46,429 nucleotides of DNA from an uncultured Alphaproteobacteria bacterium (GTDB lineage Bacteria; Pseudomonadota; Alphaproteobacteria; CAAHEQ01; UBA3637), in NCBI GenBank assembly GCA_944392585.1, contig CALXXA010000010.1, positions 1 to 46,429 on the forward strand, written 5' to 3'. Shown in pieces: positions 17,012 to 25,384 of the stretch (the stretch's first letter is position 1; every line of letters begins with the position of its first letter). The translations under genes were made by a program, and so were the position numbers. Under the pieces are notes generated by a model. The model ran no database searches, was not told where the DNA came from, and saw only the letters and a program-made list of their open reading frames with translations.

Positions 17012-17379
17012 TATAACACCTCCGGAGCCAACGAAATAATTTTCATATAATTTTTCGTTCTGAGTTCACGAGTTACCGGTCCAAAAATACGAGTCCCGAT
17101 AGGCTCCCCATCTTTATTAATTAAAACAGCGGCATTAGTATCAAAACGAATAGCAGAACCATCTGTTCGGCGAATTTCTTTTTTTGTCCGAACAATAACG
17201 GCACGATGAACATCCCCTTTTTTGACACGCCCGCGTGGTATTGCTTCTTTAATTGAAACGACGATAACATCGCCAACAGCAGCAACCTTACGCTTTGAGC
17301 CGCCTAACACCTTAATGCATTGGACACGGCGAGCACCGGAATTGTCCGCAACGTCTAGGTTGGATTGAACTTGAATCAT
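17011..17379 (-). CDS. rplN: 50S ribosomal protein L14
   Basis: Large-subunit interface protein. 122 residues. [20 protein letters not shown] start, [19 protein letters not shown], and [13 protein letters not shown] near the end are diagnostic. It overlaps rplX by one base. Confidence 0.98.
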   Translation of the reverse strand: MIQVQSNLDVADNSGARRVQCIKVLGGSKRKVAAVGDVIVVSIKEAIPRGRVKKGDVHRAVIVRTKKEIRRTDGSAIRFDTNAAVLINKDGEPIGTRIFGPVTRELRTKNYMKIISLAPEVL

Positions 17380-17401
17380 TTAGGTTTTCCTTCCCTTTTG
17401 A

Positions 17402-17641
17402 TTATTGTTTTGCCGAAGAGACTACTTCCCAAGTTTTTCTTTTGGAAATAGGCCGGCACTCTTGAATATGCACAACATCACCGATTTTATACACATTCGC
17501 TTCATCATGAGCAGCATATTTTTTACTGCGTTTGATATATTTTTTATAGATTGGGTGCATGACTCGACGTTCAACTTGTACAATGACAGTTTTGTCCATT
17601 TTATCACTCACGACAACACCTTGTAAAATACGTCTTGGCAT
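17402..17641 (-). CDS. rpsQ: 30S ribosomal protein S17
   Basis: 16S rRNA-binding protein. 79 residues. [37 protein letters not shown] and [13 protein letters not shown] match the family throughout. Two bases separate it from rpmC. Confidence 0.97.
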   Translation of the reverse strand: MPRRILQGVVVSDKMDKTVIVQVERRVMHPIYKKYIKRSKKYAAHDEANVYKIGDVVHIQECRPISKRKTWEVVSSAKQ

Positions 17642-17643
17642 GA

Positions 17644-17847
17644 TTATTTCCCTTTCTTTTCTAAACGCTCTGTTTGAAGCGTTTTAATTGTTGCGATTTC
17701 TCTACGAACTTGGCGACGACGATTAGTATTCGTTAGTTGCCCTGTCGCCTGAGAAAAGCGCAAATTAAAAGACTCTTTCCTGAGATCTTGAATCAATTGA
17801 TTCAACTCTTCATCAGTTTTTGTCCTTAAATCTTTTACTTTAACCAT
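17644..17847 (-). CDS. rpmC: 50S ribosomal protein L29
   Basis: Small protein at the exit tunnel, where trigger factor and SRP bind. 67 residues. [20 protein letters not shown] and [15 protein letters not shown] are typical. Two bases downstream of rplP. Confidence 0.96.
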   Translation of the reverse strand: MVKVKDLRTKTDEELNQLIQDLRKESFNLRFSQATGQLTNTNRRRQVRREIATIKTLQTERLEKKGK

Positions 17848-17849
17848 GA

Positions 17850-18272
17850 TTAAACCTCCTCACTGGCCGACCGCATAATAAATTTTGTTTTTATCGGCAG
17901 CTTGGCAGCCGCTAAATCAAATGCCTCGCGAGCTGTCTCTTCCGAAACACCGTCAATTTCAAACATAATGCGCCCAGGTTTTACACGGCAGACCCATAAT
18001 TCTACGGAACCTTTTCCTTTCCCTTGACGAACTTCAGGAGGTTTCTTGGAAACCGGAACATCCGGAAAAATCCGAATCCACATTTTTCCTTGACGTTTCA
18101 TCGCGCGAGAAATAGCACGACGTGCTGCTTCAATTTGACGAGCCGTCACACGTTCTGGTTCTAATGCCTTCAAACCGTAAGAACCAAAATCAAGGGTCGC
18201 GGCGCCTTTTGTCAGGCCATGGATACGACCTTTAAAGGCTTTGCGAAATTTTGTTCTTTTAGGAACCAACAT
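17850..18272 (-). CDS. rplP: 50S ribosomal protein L16
   Basis: Large-subunit protein near the A-site tRNA elbow. 140 residues. [19 protein letters not shown] at the start; [20 protein letters not shown] and the [20 protein letters not shown] end are diagnostic. Confidence 0.98.
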   Translation of the reverse strand: MLVPKRTKFRKAFKGRIHGLTKGAATLDFGSYGLKALEPERVTARQIEAARRAISRAMKRQGKMWIRIFPDVPVSKKPPEVRQGKGKGSVELWVCRVKPGRIMFEIDGVSEETAREAFDLAAAKLPIKTKFIMRSASEEV

Positions 18273-18286
18273 CTTCTTTTCCCTTC

Positions 18287-18955
18287 TTATTTTTGTTCAG
18301 CGCGTTTTTCCTGAGCCATCGGGTCATGAGCCATGATTTCTCCTTTAAAAATCCAGACTTTTATCCCGCAGCAACCATAAGCTGTATGCGCTGTCGCTGT
18401 ACCATAATCTACATCAGCTCTTAATGTATGCAAAGGAACTCTTCCTTCACGATACCATTCTACCCGAGCAATTTCTGCGCCGCCTAAACGACCTCCACAA
18501 TTAACTCGAATTCCTTCTGCCCCTAAACGTAAAGCTGTTTGAACGGCTCTTTTCATCGCACGACGGAAAGAAACTCTCTTTTCTAATTGCTGTGCTATTC
18601 CTTCGGCAACGAGAGTCGCATCTATCTCGGGCTTACGAACTTCAACGATATTTAAGCTGACTTCACCACCAGTAATTTTTTGTAATTGATTACGTAATGT
18701 ATCAATATCCTGACCTTTTTTACCGATAACAACTCCTGGACGTGCAGAGTATATAGTTACTCTTGCTTTTTGAGCCGGTCGTTCAATAACAACACGACTA
18801 ATTCCAGCCCCTGATAATTTCCCCATGATATATTCACGGATTTTTAAGTCCTCGTGCAACAACTTGGCATAATCCTTCTTATTGGCAAACCAACGAGAAT
18901 CCCAAGTTCTATTAATGCCTAAACGCAGACCATTCGGGTTTACTTTTTGACCCAT
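18287..18955 (-). CDS. rpsC: 30S ribosomal protein S3
   Basis: mRNA entry-channel protein with a KH domain ([18 protein letters not shown]). 222 residues. [20 protein letters not shown] at the N terminus; [20 protein letters not shown] in the C-terminal half. The ATG overlaps the rplV stop by one base (TAATG). Confidence 0.98.
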   Translation of the reverse strand: MGQKVNPNGLRLGINRTWDSRWFANKKDYAKLLHEDLKIREYIMGKLSGAGISRVVIERPAQKARVTIYSARPGVVIGKKGQDIDTLRNQLQKITGGEVSLNIVEVRKPEIDATLVAEGIAQQLEKRVSFRRAMKRAVQTALRLGAEGIRVNCGGRLGGAEIARVEWYREGRVPLHTLRADVDYGTATAHTAYGCCGIKVWIFKGEIMAHDPMAQEKRAEQK

Positions 18956-19335
18956 TAGATTTTCTCCTCATGCTGATCATGCTCACGCACTACAATCGTC
19001 AAATTTGAAAATGGTTTTAATATCTTACCGGCACGACCTTTTGCCATTGGTCTGAACCGTTTCATTACCATTGCTTTACCTACATAGGCTTCAGCTACAT
19101 ACAGACGATCAACATCCAGGTTGTGATTGTTTTCTGCGTTCGCTATTGCTGACATCAGAACTTTTTTCACATCTCCTGCTACACGGCGGTTTGAAAAACT
19201 CAACTCTGACAAAGCCTTCCCGACTGCCATTCCTCTGATAGACGCTGCTACAAGATTTAGCTTTCGCGGACTGGTCCGTATTGTACGAGCTTTTGCTTTT
19301 ACCGCTTTTTCTTTTTTCTTTTCAACCATCATCAT
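18955..19335 (-). CDS. rplV: 50S ribosomal protein L22
   Basis: Lines the exit tunnel. 126 residues. [20 protein letters not shown] and the beta-hairpin region [20 protein letters not shown] identify it. Three consecutive ATG codons open the frame; AAGGTGA directly precedes the first, so translation probably starts at the second or third (19332 or 19329). The difference is one or two residues. Confidence 0.95.
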   Translation of the reverse strand: MMMVEKKKEKAVKAKARTIRTSPRKLNLVAASIRGMAVGKALSELSFSNRRVAGDVKKVLMSAIANAENNHNLDVDRLYVAEAYVGKAMVMKRFRPMAKGRAGKILKPFSNLTIVVREHDQHEEKI

Positions 19336-19340
19336 TCACC

Positions 19341-19622
19341 TTATTTCTTTTCTGCTTTCTTATCGGCAGCTGTATGACCATTGAAAGTTCGTGTCGGAGA
19401 AAATTCTCCTAACTTGTGACCAATCATGTTTTCAGTTACCAAAACAGGGATGAACTTTTTACCATTATAAACGCCAAAAGTCAAGCCCACGAATTGTGGC
19501 AGAATCGTAGAACGACGAGACCATGTTTTTATTACTTCATGACGACCGGATTCACGAACTTTGTCGGCTTTCGTCAACAAATATCCATCAACAAACGGTC
19601 CTTTCCATATTGAACGAGCCAT
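19341..19622 (-). CDS. rpsS: 30S ribosomal protein S19
   Basis: Small-subunit head protein near S13. 93 residues. [36 protein letters not shown] and [20 protein letters not shown] are highly characteristic. Five bases before rplV. Confidence 0.98.
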   Translation of the reverse strand: MARSIWKGPFVDGYLLTKADKVRESGRHEVIKTWSRRSTILPQFVGLTFGVYNGKKFIPVLVTENMIGHKLGEFSPTRTFNGHTAADKKAEKK

Positions 19623-19632
19623 TTAGTCTCTC

Positions 19633-20460
19633 CTATTTCTTCTTGCTCAAATGACGAGAACGCATAATTAATCTATCTGTTCTCTTATTGCTACGTGTTT
19701 TTGCTCCTCGCGTACACTTACCCCAAGGAGTTGCCGGAGTACGTCCTCCGTTCGTGCGACCTCCGTGAGGATGATCCACAGGGTTCATTGCGATACCTCG
19801 TGTTTGAGGACGAATCCCTAACCACCGAGCACGTCCTGCCTTTGCCAACGTTGTATTTAACAAATCTGCATTGGAAACGGCCCCTATAGAAGCACGGCAC
19901 TTACTTAGTACCAATCTCAGTTCTCCTGAGTTCAAACGTAATTGTGCATATGCCCCATCTTTCCCAATAAGTTGAGCATAACACCCCGCAGAACGAGCTA
20001 ATTGTCCCCCTTTCCCGGGTTTTAACTCAATATTATGCACAATCGTCCCAACCGGCATATTTTCAAGCAACATGCTGTTCCCTGGTTTGATATCAACTTT
20101 CGTCCCAGAGACAACTACATCTCCGGCCTTTAAGCGTTGTGGAGCAATGATATATGACAATTCGCCATCTTCATATTTTATTAACGCTATAAACGCCGTT
20201 CTATTCGGATCATATTCTAAACGTTCAACGGTTGCTGTCATATCCAATTTATTTCGTTTAAAGTCAATTAAACGATATGATTGTTTATGACCACCCCCCC
20301 GATGACGGCTGGTGATATGTCCGTGATTATTACGACCGCCGGTGCTTTTTTGCCCTTTGGTCAAAGACTTTACCGGTGCGCCTTTATACAAATCAGAGCG
20401 ATCTATCGCTATGAGATGCCTTGTTGAAGGAGTTACCGGATTATATGTTTTCAACCCCAT
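19633..20460 (-). CDS. rplB: 50S ribosomal protein L2
   Basis: Core large-subunit protein near the peptidyl transferase centre. 275 residues, normal. [15 protein letters not shown] start, [20 protein letters not shown], and the signature [16 protein letters not shown] with its conserved His. Four bases after the rplW stop. Confidence 0.99.
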   Translation of the reverse strand: MGLKTYNPVTPSTRHLIAIDRSDLYKGAPVKSLTKGQKSTGGRNNHGHITSRHRGGGHKQSYRLIDFKRNKLDMTATVERLEYDPNRTAFIALIKYEDGELSYIIAPQRLKAGDVVVSGTKVDIKPGNSMLLENMPVGTIVHNIELKPGKGGQLARSAGCYAQLIGKDGAYAQLRLNSGELRLVLSKCRASIGAVSNADLLNTTLAKAGRARWLGIRPQTRGIAMNPVDHPHGGRTNGGRTPATPWGKCTRGAKTRSNKRTDRLIMRSRHLSKKK

Positions 20461-20464
20461 TGTC

Positions 20465-20791
20465 TTAAATTCCTGTCGTCACATCAATATTTTGACCGTC
20501 TTGCAAAGAAACAATTGCTTTCTTTACATCACTTCTTTGCCCTTTGATACCGCGAAACATTTTCGTTTTTCCGCTGATACGCAAAGTATTCACAGCCTTC
20601 ACTTTTACTCCGAACAAACCTTCAACAGCCTTTTTTATTTCAGGTTTTGTTGCTGTTATCGGAACAAGAAATACAACTTGCCCCTGTTCGGATACTTTCA
20701 TCGCTTTTTCCGTAATCACAGGACGGCGTAATGTTTCATACATTTGTTCTGTGCGTACGATTTGTTCTTTTTTTACTGTCGTTTTCTTCAT
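20465..20791 (-). CDS. rplW: 50S ribosomal protein L23
   Basis: Exit-tunnel rim protein, docking site for trigger factor and SRP. 108 residues with a slightly longer N terminus than usual. [15 protein letters not shown] and [20 protein letters not shown] match the family. It overlaps rplD by one base (TAATG). Confidence 0.96.
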   Translation of the reverse strand: MKKTTVKKEQIVRTEQMYETLRRPVITEKAMKVSEQGQVVFLVPITATKPEIKKAVEGLFGVKVKAVNTLRISGKTKMFRGIKGQRSDVKKAIVSLQDGQNIDVTTGI

Positions 20792-21411
20792 TATTTTAAC
20801 AGAGCCTCCAAATAAGCAACGGCGTCTTTCGTCAAGACTAACGTATCACGACGAAGAATGTCATAGACATTCGCTCCCTTTTGTGGAAGAACATCAATGC
20901 CGACAATGTTACCAGAAGCTAAAGCAAAATTCTTATCTACTTCCGCTCCACTTAAAATCAGTGCTGAAGACCATCCTAATTTATCAAAAATACTCTTTAA
21001 TTCTTTTGTCTTTGGGCTGGATACTTTAGCTTCATCCAAAACAAAGAGCTTTGAATTCTGTACTTTCAAAGACAGAGCGCATTTTAACCCTAATTTGCGG
21101 ATCTTTTTATTCAAACTATGCGTATGATCTCTAACAACCGGACCAAAAGCAACTGCCCCATGACGGAATTGCGGAGCACGCAAACTTCCTTGACGAGCGC
21201 GACCGGTTCCTTTTTGTCTGTACGGTTTTTTTGTCGTTCCGGAAATCTCACTCAAGCCTCTAACGCTATGTGTTCCGGCACGACGTTTTGCCAACTGCCA
21301 GTTTACGACACGAGACAAAATATCGGGTCTGACTTCAACTCCGAAAATAGCATCTGTTAACTCTATGCTATCTACTTTTTTATTTTCCAAATTGATAACG
21401 TCGTACTTCAT
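20791..21411 (-). CDS. rplD: 50S ribosomal protein L4
   Basis: Exit-tunnel protein. In E. coli L4 binds the S10 leader and causes attenuation; whether it does so here is open, but a structured leader with a terminator is present (22489-22690). 206 residues. [20 protein letters not shown] and [17 protein letters not shown] are diagnostic. Confidence 0.98.
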   Translation of the reverse strand: MKYDVINLENKKVDSIELTDAIFGVEVRPDILSRVVNWQLAKRRAGTHSVRGLSEISGTTKKPYRQKGTGRARQGSLRAPQFRHGAVAFGPVVRDHTHSLNKKIRKLGLKCALSLKVQNSKLFVLDEAKVSSPKTKELKSIFDKLGWSSALILSGAEVDKNFALASGNIVGIDVLPQKGANVYDILRRDTLVLTKDAVAYLEALLK

Positions 21412-21416
21412 CGCCG

Positions 21417-22169
21417 TTATTCCTTTACTTCTTGTACTGTTGTTTCAACAGGATTTTCCGGTAAAGCTTTGGAAGATTCCGTGGCTTTTTCTGTTTTCAC
21501 CTTTAATCCCGCCGGGAACGGAGCCTCCTTCGGCATTGCCCGTTTAACAGCATCTTTAACATAAACGACATTCCCTTCATAACCGGGAACGGCACCTTTA
21601 ACCATAATCAAGCCGCGATCTTCATCCAAATCAACGACCAACAGATTTTGAACAGTTACTTGTTCTGCTCCCATATGACCCGGCATCTTTTTATTTTTAA
21701 AGACTCGTCCGGGATCTTGACGTTGACCAGTAGAGCCCCCTGATCTATGTGTCAATGAAACACCGTGTGAAGCACAGTCCCCTCCGAAATTATGTCTTTT
21801 CATAACTCCGGCGAAACCTTTCCCTAACGATGTGCCTGTTACATCAACGTATTGACCTTTAACAAAATGAGTAACACTTAATTCACTGCCGACTGGAATA
21901 ACACAATCATCACTGACGCGAAATTCAACTACTGTTTTTTTCGGTTCAACATTTGCTTTCGCAAATTGTACTCGTTGAGGTTTGGCTACATTCTTGTCTT
22001 TTACTTTACCCGCCCCCAACTGTACTGCAACATATCCGTCCTTTTCTAAGGTCCGGATACCGACAACTTCACAATTATTCACTTTCAAGACTGTCACGGG
22101 AATGTGAACGCCTTCGTCTGTAAATAAGCGTGTCATGCCAACTTTTTGAGCAATAATTCCTGTACGCAT
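21417..22169 (-). CDS. rplC: 50S ribosomal protein L3
   Basis: Large-subunit assembly protein. 250 residues; the last ~30 are a Glu/Pro/Val-rich low-complexity tail beyond the usual end. [16 protein letters not shown] at the start and [20 protein letters not shown], the loop with the Gln methylated in E. coli. ATAAGGAAGAAGTC precedes the start. Confidence 0.98.
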   Translation of the reverse strand: MRTGIIAQKVGMTRLFTDEGVHIPVTVLKVNNCEVVGIRTLEKDGYVAVQLGAGKVKDKNVAKPQRVQFAKANVEPKKTVVEFRVSDDCVIPVGSELSVTHFVKGQYVDVTGTSLGKGFAGVMKRHNFGGDCASHGVSLTHRSGGSTGQRQDPGRVFKNKKMPGHMGAEQVTVQNLLVVDLDEDRGLIMVKGAVPGYEGNVVYVKDAVKRAMPKEAPFPAGLKVKTEKATESSKALPENPVETTVQEVKE

Positions 22170-22179
22170 GACTTCTTCC

Positions 22180-22488
22180 TTATAATTTTATCTCAACATC
22201 CACGCCTGCAGACAAGTCTAACTTCATGAGAGCATCAACTGTTTGAGGGGTTGGATCTACTATGTCAAGCACTCTTTTATGAGTACGGATTTCAAACTGT
22301 TCCCGAGATTTTTTATCCACATGCGGAGAACGGTTTACTGTAAACTTTTCAATACGAGTCGGTAAAGGAATTGGTCCTTTTACTTCCGCTCCGGTTCTTT
22401 TCGCTGTATTAACGATCTCACGTGTTGACTGATCCAGCAACCGATGGTCAAACGCTTTCAAGCGAATTCTGATATTTTGACTATCCAT
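22180..22488 (-). CDS. rpsJ: 30S ribosomal protein S10
   Basis: Small-subunit protein, also NusE in transcription antitermination. 102 residues. [20 protein letters not shown] and [21 protein letters not shown] are diagnostic. It is first gene of the superoperon; tuf is not next to it. AAGG lies eight bases before the ATG, downstream of a long structured leader. Confidence 0.98.
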   Translation of the reverse strand: MDSQNIRIRLKAFDHRLLDQSTREIVNTAKRTGAEVKGPIPLPTRIEKFTVNRSPHVDKKSREQFEIRTHKRVLDIVDPTPQTVDALMKLDLSAGVDVEIKL

Positions 22489-22690
22489 TTTTTTTACCTT
22501 AATTTTCCTCTCTGCTCAATATGCGCTGAAAGTTTCTTTCCTTTATAATAAAAAAACCTTTTAGCAGTCACCTCGAGCAGCTAAAAGCACCTTGTCCCGG
22601 TTCTAATTGGAAACTCAGCCCATAGCCCGGAACCCTTAAGAACAAGACGGTAGGAAGGTCTTTAACACCTTCACCGGCTTGGAAAGTGGA
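22489..22690 (-). ncRNA. Structured S10 operon leader with internal terminator
   Basis: The predicted transcript from the promoter at 22694-22722 runs about 200 bases to rpsJ. Hairpin 1: CGGT/ACCG and GAAGG/CCTTC pair (22673-22676 with 22648-22651; 22668-22672 with 22654-22658; 2-nt bulge). Hairpin 2: a long-range pair (22642-22646 with 22591-22595; 22630-22634 with 22599-22603) encloses a G-rich loop. Hairpin 3 is an intrinsic terminator (22558-22587). This order resembles a ribosomal protein attenuator. No ORF of note inside. Confidence 0.6.
22550..22587 (-). terminator. Terminator hairpin (candidate attenuator) in the S10 leader
   Basis: A perfect 8-bp stem (CTTTTAGC with GCTAAAAG; 22580-22587 with 22558-22565) with a 14-nt loop is followed after one G by seven U's on the minus strand. 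No minus-strand gene lies upstream of it before the divergent gene at 22854, so it must act on the S10 leader transcript itself. Confidence 0.7.
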
Positions 22691-22693
22691 GTG

Positions 22694-22722
22694 ATTATGA
22701 CAACTTTCTTGTTCATTGTCAA
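22694..22722 (-). promoter_or_regulatory. Promoter of the S10-spc superoperon
   Basis: Perfect TTGACA (22717-22722) and CATAAT (22694-22699) with a 17-base spacer on the minus strand. It lies upstream of the structured leader. Confidence 0.75.
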
Positions 22723-22853
22723 GCCTTTTTTAAAGTTTTTTTTAGATTCTTTATACACTTTTGTTGTTCTTCATAAAAAATCATTCAAAAAACACCTTGA
22801 CTTTTTAGGAAAATAAAGCAACCTTAAGAAAATTAACCAGAAAGAAATCAACA

Positions 22854-24293
22854 ATGAAATTATCCCCACGTTTTTTTAAAAAATGGTTTTCTCCTCTTCG
22901 AAGGCTTTACCTTTTCCTAAAACCGGCTTATTGGCGTTTAAGAACGCCTTCCCAAAAAAAATTTGATATTCATTTGCAATATATTTTTATCGGGTGCTGT
23001 ATTGGAGTTCTGTTTGTTGCTTCCATCATCCCTGCAGCAAATAAATTAATCTACTACTCCATAGAAAAAAAAGACACCTCCGTTCCATCAAATAAAAAAG
23101 AAAGTGTCTCATTAATCCAGGAAGAAACGTCATCTCAAAACTTAGAAAAAAAACCGGAAAAACAACTTTTATTTAATATTGAACCAGGGAAAATAAAAAC
23201 AATTTCCCTCGCCCTAACAAAAGGAGAAACTCTTTCCGGTTTACTTAAAAGAGCCGATATTTCTATGAAAGAAGCACTTCAAGTTTCTAAGGCTCTGGAA
23301 TTAGTCTTAGATATTCGGAAGTTACGACCAGAACAAGTTTTTGAATTATACTTTAGCGAAGATAATTCTTTTTACGGATTAAGTCTAGAGCTGCGCCATG
23401 GAGATTTGATTTCTGTATTCAAAGACGTCAACGGAGTCTTTATTCCTCAAGCAAAAGAGGGTAAAATTGTTTCAGAAATGGTTCAAGTAAACGGAACAAT
23501 TAATACCAGTTTTGCTCAAGCCGCCGATGACGCTGGGCTTCCTAAGGCAATTTCTCTTCAGGTTATTCGAGCTCTGGATGGAGAAATTGATTTTAGAACA
23601 GATTTAAAAAAAGGGGCTCCATTCAGCGTCATCTATGAAAAAAAAATAACAGAAACAGGACGTGAAGTCGGTAAAAGTATTCTACAATTTGTTTCCTTAG
23701 CAGCAAACAACAAAACTTACAACAGATATTATTTCGTTGATGCCGCTGGGAATCCTGGCTTTTATAATGAATATGGAGAAAGCGCTCCAAAAACTTTAAT
23801 GAAGCGCCCTTTGGGAAGAGGGAGAATTTCATCGCCTTTCGGAATAAGGCGGCATCCTATATTAAAATATCAAATTCACCATTCCGGCACAGATTTTCCT
23901 GCCCCTTTAGGAACTCCCATCCCTGCGGGAGGAGATGGAATCATCGTTCAAAAAGGCTGGAACGGAGCTTATGGGAAGTATATAAAAATCAAACACACAA
24001 AAACATATTCAACGGCTTATGGGCACATGAGTCGTTTCAACGATGATTTCCATGTTGGCTCTTTCGTTAAACGAGGAGAAATAATCGGATATGTCGGATC
24101 TACAGGTCGTTCAACAGGCCCTCACTTACATTATGAGGTAATAAAGAACGGGAAACAAGTAAATCCGTTAAAGACATATACTATTCCCAAAAGATCTTTG
24201 AAAGGAACAGCTTTAACAGAATTTAAAGAACACGCTTTACAAATCAATCCTGATTATCAAGATCCTCTTTTAGAAATTTCTCATACACGATAG
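22854..24293 (+). CDS. M23-family murein endopeptidase (MepM-like)
   Basis: Likely a periplasmic, membrane-anchored enzyme that cuts peptidoglycan cross-links. 479 residues: a basic N terminus, one membrane segment at about 42-62, an OapA/LysM-like region (GETLSGLLKRADIS, about 125-150), then a C-terminal M23 domain. Zinc and catalytic motifs are intact: H343-S-G-T-D347, and H424-L-H426 within GPHLHYE. The ribosome binding site is weak. The 3' end overlaps the convergent gene at 24244 by 50 bases. The specific bond cleaved cannot be told from sequence. Confidence 0.9.
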   Translation: MKLSPRFFKKWFSPLRRLYLFLKPAYWRLRTPSQKKFDIHLQYIFIGCCIGVLFVASIIPAANKLIYYSIEKKDTSVPSNKKESVSLIQEETSSQNLEKKPEKQLLFNIEPGKIKTISLALTKGETLSGLLKRADISMKEALQVSKALELVLDIRKLRPEQVFELYFSEDNSFYGLSLELRHGDLISVFKDVNGVFIPQAKEGKIVSEMVQVNGTINTSFAQAADDAGLPKAISLQVIRALDGEIDFRTDLKKGAPFSVIYEKKITETGREVGKSILQFVSLAANNKTYNRYYFVDAAGNPGFYNEYGESAPKTLMKRPLGRGRISSPFGIRRHPILKYQIHHSGTDFPAPLGTPIPAGGDGIIVQKGWNGAYGKYIKIKHTKTYSTAYGHMSRFNDDFHVGSFVKRGEIIGYVGSTGRSTGPHLHYEVIKNGKQVNPLKTYTIPKRSLKGTALTEFKEHALQINPDYQDPLLEISHTR

Positions 24294-25383
24294 GATCTAA
24301 AACAGAAACTTTCATTTTCTCCATTTCTTGTTGAATTACACTTTCAGGATCAACTTTTTCAGAAGAGTTACTTTTTTTGTCTTCATAATCATTTTCTTCT
24401 TGAATAGATATTGCTGTTTCATCTTCAAGAGCCAAGCCTTCTTCTGTTAAAAGAGACGGTTCATCTTTAAACCTCTGCTCCCAACTGATAATATGATCCA
24501 TGATTAATCGTCTCATAAAATCTTTATCAGAAGTTAACTCTTTTATACGTTTTTCGAAATAACTCTTATGTATTTTTCCGCATACGCCTATTTGAGAAAA
24601 TCCCATAAAAATATTTGGGCTTCTGAAAACAGTTTGAGAAACATCCATTATATCTACAATTTTAAAACGTCTCATTTCTGCTTCGGCGGCATATAAGCTA
24701 GTAATCATAAAATCAACTTCTTTTTTAATTAATTTTCTAAATGCGTTTCGAGCTCCGGAAACTTCTTCTATTTTTATTGTCTTTGGGAAAGTTGATTGTA
24801 ATAACGGCCAAATCATTTCTTCTCTGCGAACGACGCCTTTTTTCCCAGCTAACTCAGAAAAATCTTTTATTTCAGGTAAAGTCCCTTTCAAAGAGACAAT
24901 AACGAAAGGATTACTTAAATACGCCGGGAAAACAATATCCAAACTCGCGTAAGGATCATTATCATAATATGTTTCCAACAAAACATCTGACTGTCCCCAA
25001 CGAACCGCTCTTTGGGCTTGCATATATGTCGAATAACCTTTATTTTGGACGGATATACCTAGTTCTTGAGCTATTTTATCAAATAACGCATAACCTATTC
25101 CAACATTTTTATTTGAAATTTCGTTTCCCATTTGATCTGTTTGAATTTCGACCCATCCGAAAGGCGGATAATTAACGAACCCGGCGATTTTAATAGGCTT
25201 TGCACGTGATCCGCAGTTAGCAAACTTCTCTTGTAAATTATTTTTTTCAATATTTATTTGCTCTTCTTCTATATATGATATGTTTCTAGAAATATTGTTT
25301 AAAGGAATTTGTTGTGCTTCGGCATTCACAATTCCCGAAAGAAGAAACATAAAAAGCATGAGACTCATAAAACAACACTTCAT
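24244..25383 (-). CDS. Periplasmic solute-binding protein, family 3-like
   Basis: The start at 25383 (MKCCFMSLMLFMFLLSG) has AAGGA eight bases upstream; the longer frame to 25446 runs into the kinase gene. 379 residues. A signal peptide probably ends after NAEA (about residue 23). The body resembles SBP_bac_3 domains (PIKIAGFVNYPPFGW, GIGYALFDKIAQELGI, DVLLETYYDNDPYASLDIVF, ELAGKKGVV). About 60 acidic residues follow the domain. No transporter genes are near. It begins one base after the stop of the histidine kinase gene, so the two are co-transcribed and may form one sensory unit. Ligand unknown. Confidence 0.82.
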   Translation of the reverse strand: MKCCFMSLMLFMFLLSGIVNAEAQQIPLNNISRNISYIEEEQINIEKNNLQEKFANCGSRAKPIKIAGFVNYPPFGWVEIQTDQMGNEISNKNVGIGYALFDKIAQELGISVQNKGYSTYMQAQRAVRWGQSDVLLETYYDNDPYASLDIVFPAYLSNPFVIVSLKGTLPEIKDFSELAGKKGVVRREEMIWPLLQSTFPKTIKIEEVSGARNAFRKLIKKEVDFMITSLYAAEAEMRRFKIVDIMDVSQTVFRSPNIFMGFSQIGVCGKIHKSYFEKRIKELTSDKDFMRRLIMDHIISWEQRFKDEPSLLTEEGLALEDETAISIQEENDYEDKKSNSSEKVDPESVIQQEMEKMKVSVLDPIVYEKFLKEDLDNQD

Positions 25384-25384
25384 T

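Noticed and set aside
22590-22690. tRNA or other known stable RNA in the S10 leader
   Set aside because: No cloverleaf, no T-loop GTTCGA and no CCA end; the paired segments fit a leader structure instead.
22723-22853. Promoter for the M23 peptidase gene
   Set aside because: TTTAAA/TATACA and an isolated TTGACT are present, but none pairs with a good partner at the right spacing.
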